Source of the DNA: JABFSM01 sp036004545
GTDB taxonomy: Bacteria; Gemmatimonadota; Gemmatimonadetes; Gemmatimonadales; GWC2-71-9
Direction: 5' to 3'
NCBI GenBank assembly: GCA_036004545.1
Contig: DASYRI010000111.1
Span: forward strand, 1-64,000
DNA: 64,000 bases
The notes below the pieces were generated by a model. That model was not told the origin of the DNA, did not search any database, and saw nothing but the letters and a program-made list of their open reading frames with translations. Both the position numbers and the translations under genes were made by a program. Shown piece by piece: positions 33,861-42,531 of the stretch; the stretch's first letter is position 1; every line of letters begins with the position of its first letter.

Positions 33861-35897
33861 TCACGAGCCGGCCGTGATCCCCTCCGGCACGGGTACCGCC
33901 TCCAGCGCCTGGCGAAAGGCGGCGGCGGTGGGCCAGCGTCGCGCCCGATCCTTGGCGAGGGCCCGGATCACCGCTTGGGCCAGCGACTCGGGAATGTCGG
34001 GATTGAGGCTCCGCGGATCCGGGGGCTCCTGCTCCAGCTGTTTGCCGATCAGGGCCATGACGCTCGGCGCGGTGAAGACCCGCTTCCCGGTCAGGCACTC
34101 GAACAACACCGCGCCGGCGGCGTAGACGTCGGCCCGCCCGTCCACCTCCTCTCCCAGCAGCTGCTCCGGCGCCATGTACTCGGGCGTCCCCACCACCATG
34201 CCGGCGATGGTCAGCGGCGGCTGCCCCCGGGACCGCTCCTCGGCCAGCCGGGCGATTCCGAAGTCCATCACCTTGAGGAAGCCGGCGGGATCCACCACCA
34301 GGTTCTGCGGCTTGATGTCGCGCTGGATGACGCCGGCCTCGTGCGCCACCTCGAGCGCCCGGCAGAGCTGCTTCCCGATGGCGAGGGTGACGTCCACCGG
34401 CAACCGCCCGCGCCGCTGGATCAGCTGATCGAGGCTGGTCCCCTCGACGTGTTCCATGGTGATGAAGTAGTTGCCGCTCTCCTCGCCCAGGTCGTGGATC
34501 CGAACCACGTTGCGGTGGGTGATCCGGCGCGCCAGGCGGATCTCCTGCTTGAACCGCTCCAGCATGTGGGGATCGGCGCGGGCGAAGCCGGGGTGCAGCG
34601 TCTTCACCGCCACCACCTCGCCCAGCTCGCGATCGCGGGCGCGGTAGACCACGCCCATCCCGCCGGAGCCCAGCACTTCCTTGAGCTCGTACCGGCCCGC
34701 CAGCACCGTTCCGGGAGCGAGGGGTGCCATACCCGCGGGGACGCCTGCGGCGATCGGCGAATCCGGAGCCGCCTCGGCCCCCCGAGAAAGCGCGCGGCCG
34801 GCGCTCAGGAAGTCCACCAGCCGTTGCTTTTCCCGGAGCTCCTCCTGCATCCGGCGGAAGGCGCGGCCCAGCTCCCCGATCTCATCGGGAGAATCCACCT
34901 CGATCGCGGCGCTGTAGTCGCCCTCGATCACCCGGCGGGTCGCCGCCGCCAGCTGGACCACCGGCCGGGTAATCCGGCGGACGATCACTGCGGTGGAGAG
35001 CAGCGCCAGCAACAGGTCGCCACCCAGGGCCACGGTGATCGCCCGCTGCAGCCGGACGTAGGGGGCCAGCTCCCGGGACTGCGATTGGAGCCCCACGAAT
35101 CCGGCGACGGGGTAACCGCCCGCGGTCCTGAGCGCGCCGACCGATCCCACCCAGCGCTCGCCTCCCGCCGCGAGCCGGATCTGCGTCACCGTCGTATCCT
35201 CGCCCAGGGCCCTGACCACGGCATCGTCCACCGGCATGGTCCGCACCAGCGGGATGGGCCGGTCCAGGGAGTCGCGGGCGAAGAACACGATTTCGTTGCC
35301 GGTGTTCCGCTTCAGGGTATCGGCCAGCTCCGTATTCACGGGCAGCGTGGCGATAAGCACGCCGATGGGGGGCGAGCGGTCGCCGATGCGGAGCGGCACC
35401 GACACCGCCTGATAGAGCCTCGGCCCATCCTGCTCGGGCTCCAGCCAGACGCCCTCGCCCGTGCCGCCGCCCAGGGGGAGACCGACCAGCGCACCGCTCA
35501 GCTCGTTGCCGAACTTGTCCGGGCGCTCGGACCAGGCCTGGAGCACCCCATGGGCATCGGTGAGGATGACCCACTCAGAGAGCAGCTGCCGGCGGAACTC
35601 GTCTGCCTGGTCCATGAGGGCGGCACGGTCGTGGCCTGCCTGCGCGCGCTCGATCCGCGCCACGCTGGCGGGAATCCGGGCCAGCGCCTCGGCGACGCGG
35701 CGCAGTGACCCGCTCCGATCCTCCAACTCGTGGCGGATGTCCGCCTCCGCGGCGCGGAGGTCGTCCTCCATGGAGAGCTGGGCGGCACGCGATGCGATGC
35801 CGCGGACCACCAGCATGGAGCCCCCCAGGGCGGCCGCGATCACCACCGCCGTGAGGAGGTAAATGCGGACGAACAGCCGGGAGACGCGCGGGTTAAT
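33861..35897 (-). CDS. Membrane sensor Ser/Thr protein kinase with HAMP domain
   Basis: About 678 residues: N-terminal membrane helix, extracytoplasmic sensor (~35-280, dCache-like), second helix, HAMP (RRITRPVVQLAAATRRVIEG, SPDEIGELGRAFRRMQEEL), then a Hanks kinase: LGSGGMGVVYRARD, VAVKTLHP, RDIKPQNLVV, MDFGIARL, GTPEYMAPEQ. The catalytic loop reads QRD instead of HRD. I extend the start past GTG 35846 to ATT 35897, because that adds NPRVSRLFVRIYLLTAV, a typical basic-plus-hydrophobic N-terminus; no ATG/GTG exists there, GAGGGA precedes it, and ATT overlaps the previous TAA. If ATT is wrong the gene starts at 35846. Confidence 0.9.
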   Translation of the reverse strand: MNPRVSRLFVRIYLLTAVVIAAALGGSMLVVRGIASRAAQLSMEDDLRAAEADIRHELEDRSGSLRRVAEALARIPASVARIERAQAGHDRAALMDQADEFRRQLLSEWVILTDAHGVLQAWSERPDKFGNELSGALVGLPLGGGTGEGVWLEPEQDGPRLYQAVSVPLRIGDRSPPIGVLIATLPVNTELADTLKRNTGNEIVFFARDSLDRPIPLVRTMPVDDAVVRALGEDTTVTQIRLAAGGERWVGSVGALRTAGGYPVAGFVGLQSQSRELAPYVRLQRAITVALGGDLLLALLSTAVIVRRITRPVVQLAAATRRVIEGDYSAAIEVDSPDEIGELGRAFRRMQEELREKQRLVDFLSAGRALSRGAEAAPDSPIAAGVPAGMAPLAPGTVLAGRYELKEVLGSGGMGVVYRARDRELGEVVAVKTLHPGFARADPHMLERFKQEIRLARRITHRNVVRIHDLGEESGNYFITMEHVEGTSLDQLIQRRGRLPVDVTLAIGKQLCRALEVAHEAGVIQRDIKPQNLVVDPAGFLKVMDFGIARLAEERSRGQPPLTIAGMVVGTPEYMAPEQLLGEEVDGRADVYAAGAVLFECLTGKRVFTAPSVMALIGKQLEQEPPDPRSLNPDIPESLAQAVIRALAKDRARRWPTAAAFRQALEAVPVPEGITAGS

Positions 35898-36573
35898 AGC
35901 GCCGTCCCTCGTCGTCGTAGGGCTTGCCGAACTTGTTGAGGTGAGGCTTGGACTTGAATCCGCGGGCGTCGAGCGTCAGCTCCAGGCCCTGGAGCCCCGC
36001 GGGGCCGACTTCGATCTTCCGGCTCGCCTCGCCGCCGCGCTCGTGCCAGACCTGCAGGGTGTACTCGCCCGGGGGCACGTCCACGATGGCGAAGCTCCCG
36101 TCCGCCCCTGGCTGGGTGTAGAAGGGGTTGTCGCGCACCACGACGAACGCGTTCATGTTCGCGTGCACGTTGCAGTAGACCCGGATGATACCCGGCCTGG
36201 AGAACCGCGCGGTCCGGGTCTCGCCCCGGTCGTAGAGGCCGAGATCGAAGGGTCCCGCTTCCGAAAGGGAGAAGACGTTATGGTTGAAGGGATCGTGGTT
36301 GGGGAACGAGACCGCACTGCCCGCCGGCACCACCAGCACGTGAGGCAGGAACTGCTTGTTCTCGGTGGAGATCTCCACCCGGCCGGCGGGGGACCCAGCC
36401 CGGCTCGCCTCCAGCCAGACGACCGCCTGGCCCACGTCGGCGGTCCGTTTGCCGCCCTTCTCCAGGAGGGCGAGCCTGCCCGCGACGGTTGTGCCGGGCT
36501 GCGCGCGCGCCTCCCCGGCTCCCGCCGCGAGCAGCGCGACGCAGGAGGCGATCCACCCGCCATGTGAGGACAT
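35893..36573 (-). CDS. Secreted cupredoxin with carboxypeptidase-regulatory-like domain
   Basis: 226 residues with a signal peptide (ASCVALLAAGAGEARAQ). Residues ~50-150 form a blue-copper-like fold with all four type 1 ligands visible: His in NHDPFNHNVFS, then Cys, His and Met in YCNVHANMNAFV. The C-terminal third (GSFAIVDVPPGEYTLQVWHE) is a carboxypeptidase-regulatory or methylamine-utilisation-type beta sandwich. Probable periplasmic electron carrier or copper binder. Its stop overlaps the proposed ATT start of the sensor kinase. A full TTGACG-17-TAGTGT promoter stands 7 nt before ATG. Confidence 0.87.
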   Translation of the reverse strand: MSSHGGWIASCVALLAAGAGEARAQPGTTVAGRLALLEKGGKRTADVGQAVVWLEASRAGSPAGRVEISTENKQFLPHVLVVPAGSAVSFPNHDPFNHNVFSLSEAGPFDLGLYDRGETRTARFSRPGIIRVYCNVHANMNAFVVVRDNPFYTQPGADGSFAIVDVPPGEYTLQVWHERGGEASRKIEVGPAGLQGLELTLDARGFKSKPHLNKFGKPYDDEGRRY

Positions 36574-36580
36574 GGCTCCT

Positions 36581-36609
36581 ACACTAGCCCTCGCACCCGG
36601 GTGCGTCAA
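36581..36609 (-). promoter_or_regulatory. Leaderless promoter of the cupredoxin-kinase operon
   Basis: Minus strand: -35 TTGACG (36609-36604), 17 bp, -10 TAGTGT (36586-36581), then 7 nt to ATG 36573. Confidence 0.62.
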
Positions 36610-36649
36610 CGGACTTTCCGTGGTCCCGCCGGCGGGACTCCCGGCCCCC

Positions 36650-37864
36650 TCACGGGAGGCGGCCGTACTTCCGCATCGCCAGGAGGAGACGGTCCACCGG
36701 CAAGGCATAGATGCGCAGGTCGTTCGCGCCCGTCGTCGTCTCCGCGGCCAGCAGCGCGTTCGTAATCGCGGCCTCGGTCGCCTGGGCGGTGGCCTGAAAC
36801 AGCGGCGAGATGCGGTCGTTCGGAAGCATCTTCACGTCGGTCACCGGGTGGTCATTGAACCAGGCGCGGTCGTTGGCAGTGGAAAACGCGATGAAGATGT
36901 CGCCCGAGCTGTTGCCGCCGAACCCGCCCTGCCGGCCGATCCCGAGCGACACCCGCGTGGCGATGCGTTTGAGCTGATGGGGCAGGAGCGGGGCGTCGGT
37001 CGCCACCACGACGATGATGGATCCCTGCTCCGGCGCTTCGGAAGCGCCGCCGCTCCCGACCGCGTCGCAGCGCCGGCGTGGCGAGTCGGGCGGCGGGGGA
37101 TCGCCGTTGGCGATGCAGCCCACGAGATCGGGAATCTCCTCGCCGACGGGCACGCCCGCGATCCTGAGCTCGCGGCGCGACCCGTAGTTGCACTGCACCA
37201 GCACGCCGACCGTATAGCCACCCTGTTCCGCGGAAAGCCGGCGCGAGGCCGTGCCGATGCCGCCCTTGAAGCCGTGGCACACCATTCCCGTACCGCCACC
37301 GACCGCTCCTTCCTGCGGCACGCCGCCCGAGGCCCCATCGAGGGCGGCCAGCACATGGTCGGGCTTCACGTGGAATCCATTGATGTCGTTCAAGCTGCCG
37401 TCGTAGGTCTCGGCGACCACCGGCAGCCACCACGGTTGCAGGGCGTTCTTCCGGGACAGCTCCCACTGGATGATGGCGTCGCGGACCACGCCGACGCTGT
37501 GGGTGTTGGTGATCGCCACCGGCCCTTCGAGCAGTCCGCTCTCCTGGACCCAGGTGGTCCCGGTCATCTCGCCATTTCCATTGAGCGTGAACCAGGCGGC
37601 GAAAACCGGATCGGAGTTGCCCTTTCCGCGCGGATGAATCACGGTGACGCCGGTCCGGACCGGTCCCTTGCCGACCACCAGCTTTCCGCTGCCCGAAATC
37701 AGCGTGGTATGGCCCACCTCGACGCCGGCGACGTCGGTGATGGCATCGAGCGCCCCCGGCATTCCGCCGATCGGCAGCTTGAGGTCGCGCTCTCGCGGCT
37801 TCTGTGCCTGTCCCGCGAGCGGAAGCCCGAAGAGAATGACGAGGGCAATGTTCGATGATCGCAT
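36650..37864 (-). CDS. P1-family (DmpA-type) aminopeptidase, copy 1
   Basis: 404 residues with signal peptide (IALVILFGLPLAGQAQ). MEROPS P1 features: ITDVAGVEVGHTTLISG, GPVAITNTHSVGVVRDAIIQ, then GGGTGMVCHGFKGGIGTASR, where Ser of the last motif is the expected autocatalytic nucleophile, and IIVVVATDAPLLPHQLKRIA. These N-terminal-nucleophile enzymes remove D- or L- N-terminal residues or beta-peptides. Compared with copy 2 it has an extra Cys-containing loop (VGCIANGDPPPP). GAGG precedes ATG. Divergent from the lipoprotein gene. Confidence 0.93.
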   Translation of the reverse strand: MRSSNIALVILFGLPLAGQAQKPRERDLKLPIGGMPGALDAITDVAGVEVGHTTLISGSGKLVVGKGPVRTGVTVIHPRGKGNSDPVFAAWFTLNGNGEMTGTTWVQESGLLEGPVAITNTHSVGVVRDAIIQWELSRKNALQPWWLPVVAETYDGSLNDINGFHVKPDHVLAALDGASGGVPQEGAVGGGTGMVCHGFKGGIGTASRRLSAEQGGYTVGVLVQCNYGSRRELRIAGVPVGEEIPDLVGCIANGDPPPPDSPRRRCDAVGSGGASEAPEQGSIIVVVATDAPLLPHQLKRIATRVSLGIGRQGGFGGNSSGDIFIAFSTANDRAWFNDHPVTDVKMLPNDRISPLFQATAQATEAAITNALLAAETTTGANDLRIYALPVDRLLLAMRKYGRLP

Positions 37865-38061
37865 CGTGAACCTCGAATCAACGTGATTGGCGGCCCGTCC
37901 ACGCCGCGCGTTTGTGCGATCGCGAGGGCCATGGGAGTATATCGCGTCCGATTCCGGATGCCACCGTGGGCGGGCCGGCGCTTGGAGCCCGGCCAGGGAT
38001 TGTGTCAGTCAGCGGGCCTCGGGCATCTCCGCTATGCCCTCCCTTCAGATCGAGGCTTACC

Positions 38062-38517
38062 ATGTCGGACCACCGCCGCCGCCTCGCAGCAGTCCTCGCC
38101 GCATTCACCCTGCTCGGCTGCACCGGTGACGCCGCTTCCGGTCCGGTGCCGGGATACCCATTCGCCTACGCAAGCAACGACTGCGGCCCGGCCGACGGGC
38201 CGGCGGTCACCCTCTACCTGAGCGAACGCGCGCTGGACTCGCTCCCTCCGGGCGGCGGGCACCTCGCCCTCATGCTCTGGGTGGGCCGGGACCAGGCTCT
38301 CGGCCGGACGTTCCGCTCCTCGGATGCGCCGGTGCGAGGCGCCGCACTCGACTGCCGCACTCCCTCCGCGTGCGATCCCGCGAGCGTGTGGCGGGTGAGC
38401 CTGCGGGGATTCGCGCGCGACACCGTGGACGGCAGCGTGGACCTGCGGCTCGGCGGGCGCGTGGTGGCGGGGAGTTTTCGGGCACGGTGGACGCCGAAGC
38501 GTCAATACTGCGGGTGA
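38062..38517 (+). CDS. Small lipoprotein, function unknown
   Basis: 151 residues. Lipobox (FTLLGCTG) after a basic N-terminus; mature part has four Cys (NDCGP, ALDCRTPSACDP, QYCG) that could form disulfides, and a beta-rich sequence. GAGG stands 6 nt before ATG. No family recognised. The ~197-bp gap to the divergent P1 peptidase holds a TATATC box near 37938 but no complete promoter that I can defend. Confidence 0.75.
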   Translation: MSDHRRRLAAVLAAFTLLGCTGDAASGPVPGYPFAYASNDCGPADGPAVTLYLSERALDSLPPGGGHLALMLWVGRDQALGRTFRSSDAPVRGAALDCRTPSACDPASVWRVSLRGFARDTVDGSVDLRLGGRVVAGSFRARWTPKRQYCG

Positions 38518-38532
38518 GGCCCCCCCGGAGCG

Positions 38533-40875
38533 TCAGAGCCGGAACAGATAGCTCAGCTTGACGAAGAAGCTGTCCCTGGTCCGGTGGAGGTCGCGAAAGC
38601 TGAACGCAGAGGCGTCGGTGAGGTCGCCGCCGTAGCCGGCGAAGATCACCGTCCCGGGGACGGGCTGAAACCCGAGGAGCAGGTCGGCGTGGAGGAGGTT
38701 GCTCTCCGTCGCCGCCGCACGCTGGAGGCCGTCCGGCCCCGGGATCAGGATCGGCGCGTTGGTGCGGGAATCGTCGCGAAGCGAGTCGGTCTTTTCCTGG
38801 AAGTACTGGCCCACCAGCCTCACGAAGAGGGGTCGAGTGATCTGGTATTCCAGCTTGAGCCGCGGGATCCGGCCCACATTCACGAGAGAGCCGTCGGTCC
38901 GGCGGTTGACCTGCTGCCAGGCGTAGGTGAATTCCGCGCGGAGCCGGTCGGTGGGGCGATAGACCAGCCCCAGGTTCATGAGCACGAGGTTTGCCGAGGC
39001 CCACTCGAAGAAGTTCTCGTCCCCCCGCCCCAGCGCGACGAACCAGCTCCCGCTGAAGTGGCGCCACTGCGGGGTGCTCACCTGGAAGATGTAATCGACG
39101 TTGGGAATCGTCGGCTGCCCGACGAACGGGATGGTGTCGAGTCCCCCCGCCGGGCGGGGAATCTCGAGCCGGTAGCCGGCGTAGAGAGCGGAGTCGTATC
39201 CGAACGACTCGAAGAACAGCCCCGCTCCGACATTCCACCCTCCTCGCAGGGCCGCGTTCCCGTTGAAGTGAAGCTTCCGGTCCTGCACCCCGCGGCCGTG
39301 GATGAAGCTCTGGTACTGCCAGGTTCCGTCCACCACGATGTCGCCGGTGAAGCGCTCCAGGAGCCCGCCGCGGCGGCCGTAAGTCGTGAAGCTCGGATCC
39401 AGGCTGGCGTGCACGATGCCGGGCCGGCCGATGAAGCCGCTCCCGGCCCGGAAGTCGTCCGCGATGCCGGAAAAGAGGGCGCTCAGGCCAAGGACGCGGC
39501 CGCGGACGCTCAGCTGACCGCGCCAGAGCGGCGCCGTCGTCGTCAGGCCGCCGGCGCGGGTGCGGCTCGCCGCGAGCTGGAAGTCCACGCTGGAGATCCC
39601 GCCGAAGACGAGCCGCCCGTCCAGGTCCGCCACGCGGTTGTAATCGTGGCCGTCGGCCCGGTCGGTCCAGGCCAGTCCGATCCGCGAGCGGCCGCCGAGA
39701 TTCCGCTGGGCGCGGAGCAGGTTGAGGACCGGATGATCTTCACCCGAGGCCGAGGCAAGCTTCCGGTCCACGGCCGAGAGAAGGCCGAGGTCCGCGCCGA
39801 AGGCGTTGCCGGTGAGCTTGACGGCCGCGATGGGTTGCACGATGCGGCGGGTGTAGATGAGGTTGTTGGGGACCTGGAACAGCTCGCTCCCTTCCTGAAA
39901 GAAGGGCCGCTTCTCCGGAAAGAAGAGCGCCTGGCGGGGGTCGAAGGCCAGCTGTCCGGCGTCCGACTCCACCTGCGAGAAGTCGGGCCTCACCGTGCCG
40001 TTGAGCGTGAGGTTGTCGCTCACCCCCCAGCGCAGATTGCCCCCCACCTGGGGCTCGCCGACGTCATAGGCGTATCCGGCCGGGCCGGGCGCGCCGACCG
40101 CCTTGCCGGTCGCTTCCGGGTTGAGGTCCATGACGAGGCCGCGGTGGAGGCCGGTGAGCCCGACCAGCGCCCCGGACTGGCCCACGAAGGAGGGGCTCGC
40201 GCGGCGGGCCGGCGCCCAGGAGTCCTCGAAACCGGAATGCTTCACCTGGCGGACGATGTTGAGACTCCAGGTCTGCACCTTGGACCGCTGGTAGCGGAGG
40301 CTCCGGAACGGGATCCGCACCTCCACCTCGTAGCCCCACTCGGTGATGCGCCCCCGCGACTGGTAGACGTAGTCCGGGCTCAGGTCGGGCTGCTCGCGGC
40401 CGACGACGGCCCCGCCGATGAAGCCACCGGCGCTGGTGTTCCGGCCCTCGACGATCGAGCCGTCGCCCTGCACGCCCAGCGGATTCACCGCGAACATGAG
40501 CGCCTGGTGGCCGTCGTCGAAGGTGCCCAGGAGCAGCTGCACGTTGTCGTCGTTGAAGATCCGGTCGCGGTCGGCGAGGGTCGCCGTGGGAGCGCCGTGG
40601 CGCTCGAACGCGCGGATACCGAAGTACATCGCGGTGGACGAATACCAGACCAGGACCTCGGTGCTGTCCGAGGCCGGGACTCCATCGCTCGGCGAGTACT
40701 GGGAGAAGCCGGTGAGGAGCGCGGCCCGGGCCCACACCGGCTCGTCGAGGCGCCCATCCACGGTGATCGTGGTGTCCACCCGCGGCGGGCGGATCTCCGG
40801 CCGGCCGTCGCGGGCCGGGTGGAGGGGCCCCGCCGCGAGACCGGTGCCGGCCAGGAGGAGAGGAACCAGCGTCAT
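38533..40875 (-). CDS. DUF5916 outer-membrane protein with CBM9-like domain
   Basis: 780 residues. After the signal peptide comes a CBM9-like domain (residues ~25-230: TITVDGRLDEPVWARAALLT, EVLVWYSSTAMYFGIRAFER, NDDNVQLLLGTFDDGHQALM), then a DUF5916 beta-barrel with LAFDPRQALFFPEKRPFFQE and FLELFQVPNNLIYTRRI-type strands and a C-terminal aromatic strand (FFVKLSYLFRL). Common in Bacteroidota and Gemmatimonadota; role unknown, possibly glycan or peptide binding at the surface. It lies between two P1 peptidases and convergent with a lipoprotein, so a shared nutrient role is possible. GGAG precedes ATG. Confidence 0.9.
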   Translation of the reverse strand: MTLVPLLLAGTGLAAGPLHPARDGRPEIRPPRVDTTITVDGRLDEPVWARAALLTGFSQYSPSDGVPASDSTEVLVWYSSTAMYFGIRAFERHGAPTATLADRDRIFNDDNVQLLLGTFDDGHQALMFAVNPLGVQGDGSIVEGRNTSAGGFIGGAVVGREQPDLSPDYVYQSRGRITEWGYEVEVRIPFRSLRYQRSKVQTWSLNIVRQVKHSGFEDSWAPARRASPSFVGQSGALVGLTGLHRGLVMDLNPEATGKAVGAPGPAGYAYDVGEPQVGGNLRWGVSDNLTLNGTVRPDFSQVESDAGQLAFDPRQALFFPEKRPFFQEGSELFQVPNNLIYTRRIVQPIAAVKLTGNAFGADLGLLSAVDRKLASASGEDHPVLNLLRAQRNLGGRSRIGLAWTDRADGHDYNRVADLDGRLVFGGISSVDFQLAASRTRAGGLTTTAPLWRGQLSVRGRVLGLSALFSGIADDFRAGSGFIGRPGIVHASLDPSFTTYGRRGGLLERFTGDIVVDGTWQYQSFIHGRGVQDRKLHFNGNAALRGGWNVGAGLFFESFGYDSALYAGYRLEIPRPAGGLDTIPFVGQPTIPNVDYIFQVSTPQWRHFSGSWFVALGRGDENFFEWASANLVLMNLGLVYRPTDRLRAEFTYAWQQVNRRTDGSLVNVGRIPRLKLEYQITRPLFVRLVGQYFQEKTDSLRDDSRTNAPILIPGPDGLQRAAATESNLLHADLLLGFQPVPGTVIFAGYGGDLTDASAFSFRDLHRTRDSFFVKLSYLFRL

Positions 40876-40917
40876 CGCACTCCGGGGTCGAACGTTGGAG
40901 CGGCGCCGGGCGATCGG

Positions 40918-42069
40918 TCAGCGTCCGTATTTCCGCAGGAGCTTCTTCACCTCTTCCAGCGGGATCGCCTCGACCCGATTCCCGTTTCCGGCGACCGTCG
41001 TGGCGGTGAGGAGCGCGTCGTAGATGGCCTCCTCGGTAGCCTCGACCACCGCCTGGAAGAGCGGATTCATCTCCTCGTTGCCGAGCTCGGTGGTGGTGAG
41101 CCGGCGCGCGTCGCGGGAGCGGCGCACCGCCGGGCTGGTGGAGAACGCGATCACGTAGTCGCCCGACCCGTTCTGCGCCGCGGAGCCGGTGCGGCCCAGG
41201 CCCATCAGGGCGCGGGCGGCGAGCCGCCGCAGGTTCCGGTCGGAGATCGGGGCGTCGGTGGCGACGACGATGATGATGGAGCCGTCGCCGCCGCCCGCCC
41301 TCCCGTCCCCATTCTCCCTTGGCGCGCCACCGCGGGTTATGCCGGTCCGGCCCAGCTCCCGGCCCACCGGGATGCCGAGGATGGTGAGGTCGCCGCCATG
41401 GTTGGCCTGAACCAGCACGCCCACCGTCCACTCCGTCGTCCCGGCGCGCCGTGACGACGTGCCGATGCCGCCCTTCCACGAATAGGCGATGGTGCCGGTG
41501 CCCGCTCCGACGCTTCCCTCCGCCACGGCGCCGGTGTCGGCGGCGGCGAGCGCGGCGCGCACGTGCTCCGCCGTAATCGGCCGGGAGCGGATGGCGTTGA
41601 GGGTGCCGTCGTTGGTTTCGGCGACCAGCGGATTGATCGAGCGCACGCTCTCAAGGCCCGGCTGCTCCAGCATCCAGGCCACCAGCGCGTCGGCCGCGTT
41701 CCAGACGCAGAGGGTGCAGGTGAGCAGGATGGGCGACTCGAGCTCGCCCAGCTCGTTCACCTGGGTGGAGCCGAGCAGCTTGCCGAAGCCGTTGCCGACC
41801 TGGACCGCGGCGGGTACCCGGTCGAGGAACAGATTGCCGCCGTGGGGCAGGATCGCGGTGACGCCGGTGCGCACCGAATCGCCGAGGCGCACCGTGACCT
41901 GGCCCACGCGGACGCCGGGGACGTCGGTGATGGCATTGCGGGGGCCGGGCTGATAGACGCCGGGGGCAATGCCCAGGTCGCGGGCGCGGGGCCGGGGCGG
42001 CTCCTGCGCGGCGAGGGTCGCGGCGGCGGCGAGGGCAAACAGGAGCGGGCTCGGGAACCGCGTGATCAT
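40918..42069 (-). CDS. P1-family (DmpA-type) aminopeptidase, copy 2
   Basis: 383 residues with a signal peptide (PLLFALAAAATLAAQ). Same landmarks as copy 1: NAITDVPGVRVGQVTVRLGD, VSVGAGTGTIAYSWKGGIGT then SSR (expected nucleophile), and IIIVVATDAPISDRNLRRLA. The two copies differ in the substrate-side stretch (VAETNDGTLNAIRSRPITAE against VAETYDGSLNDINGFHVKPD), suggesting different specificity. AAGG precedes ATG 42069. The DUF5916 gene follows 42 bp downstream. Confidence 0.93.
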   Translation of the reverse strand: MITRFPSPLLFALAAAATLAAQEPPRPRARDLGIAPGVYQPGPRNAITDVPGVRVGQVTVRLGDSVRTGVTAILPHGGNLFLDRVPAAVQVGNGFGKLLGSTQVNELGELESPILLTCTLCVWNAADALVAWMLEQPGLESVRSINPLVAETNDGTLNAIRSRPITAEHVRAALAAADTGAVAEGSVGAGTGTIAYSWKGGIGTSSRRAGTTEWTVGVLVQANHGGDLTILGIPVGRELGRTGITRGGAPRENGDGRAGGGDGSIIIVVATDAPISDRNLRRLAARALMGLGRTGSAAQNGSGDYVIAFSTSPAVRRSRDARRLTTTELGNEEMNPLFQAVVEATEEAIYDALLTATTVAGNGNRVEAIPLEEVKKLLRKYGR

Positions 42070-42121
42070 CGAAGCCTTGCCGCGGTCCAGGGCACGGACG
42101 GAGGTCGTCTTCGCGGCGGTT

Positions 42122-42226
42122 CTATGGCCGGGGGGGTTTCCGGGGATGTCGCTCCCGGTACAAGGCGAAGAGGCCTGCGATGACCCCGAGGGTGAGGAGC
42201 ATCGCATAGTAGGTCAGCAGGTCCAT
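42122..42226 (-). CDS. 34-residue single-span membrane peptide
   Basis: MDLLTYYAMLLTLGVIAGLF starts a 34-codon frame that continues with a basic Pro-rich tail (RERHPRKPPRP). One clear membrane helix followed by positive charges (N-out, C-in). It begins 6 bp after the stop of the damaged two-helix gene and precedes the P1 peptidase. Ribosome site is weak. No family recognised; it could be a small subunit of a membrane complex. Confidence 0.35.
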   Translation of the reverse strand: MDLLTYYAMLLTLGVIAGLFALYRERHPRKPPRP

Positions 42227-42232
42227 GTCCGC

Positions 42233-42435
42233 TCAATTCCCCAACTTGCGCCTGCGTTCGATGACGATCCCCAGGCCTACGAACCCGAAGACCAGGGCGG
42301 CGATCGTAATGGCGAAGCCCGGGGGACCGGCTCACCTTTCACGATGACTCGCTCCAGCGGTCCGAAGAGGGCAAGAAGCACCCCCAACTCGCGCAAGGCT
42401 TCGCCCACCATCTCCGCCGTCGTCTTGCGACCCAT
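42233..42435 (-). pseudogene. Small two-helix membrane protein broken by a one-base shift in a C run
   Basis: From ATG 42435 the frame reads TAEMVGEALRELGVLLALFG, PLERVIVKGEPVP. After the five-C run (plus-strand G 42321-42325) the next frame continues GFAITIAALVFGFVGLGIVI, ERRRKLGN, stop 42233. Inserting one C joins them into a sensible ~67-residue protein with two membrane helices. The tract may be a sequencing error, phase-variable, or truly mutated. Confidence 0.5.
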
Positions 42436-42531
42436 AATAGTACGCATCCTGAAGCCAAGGTGCAGGCGAGCAATAACCATTTCGACGCGATAGGCGGCCC
42501 AGAGAACGCGGTCAGCTCGGCTGGCATGCAT

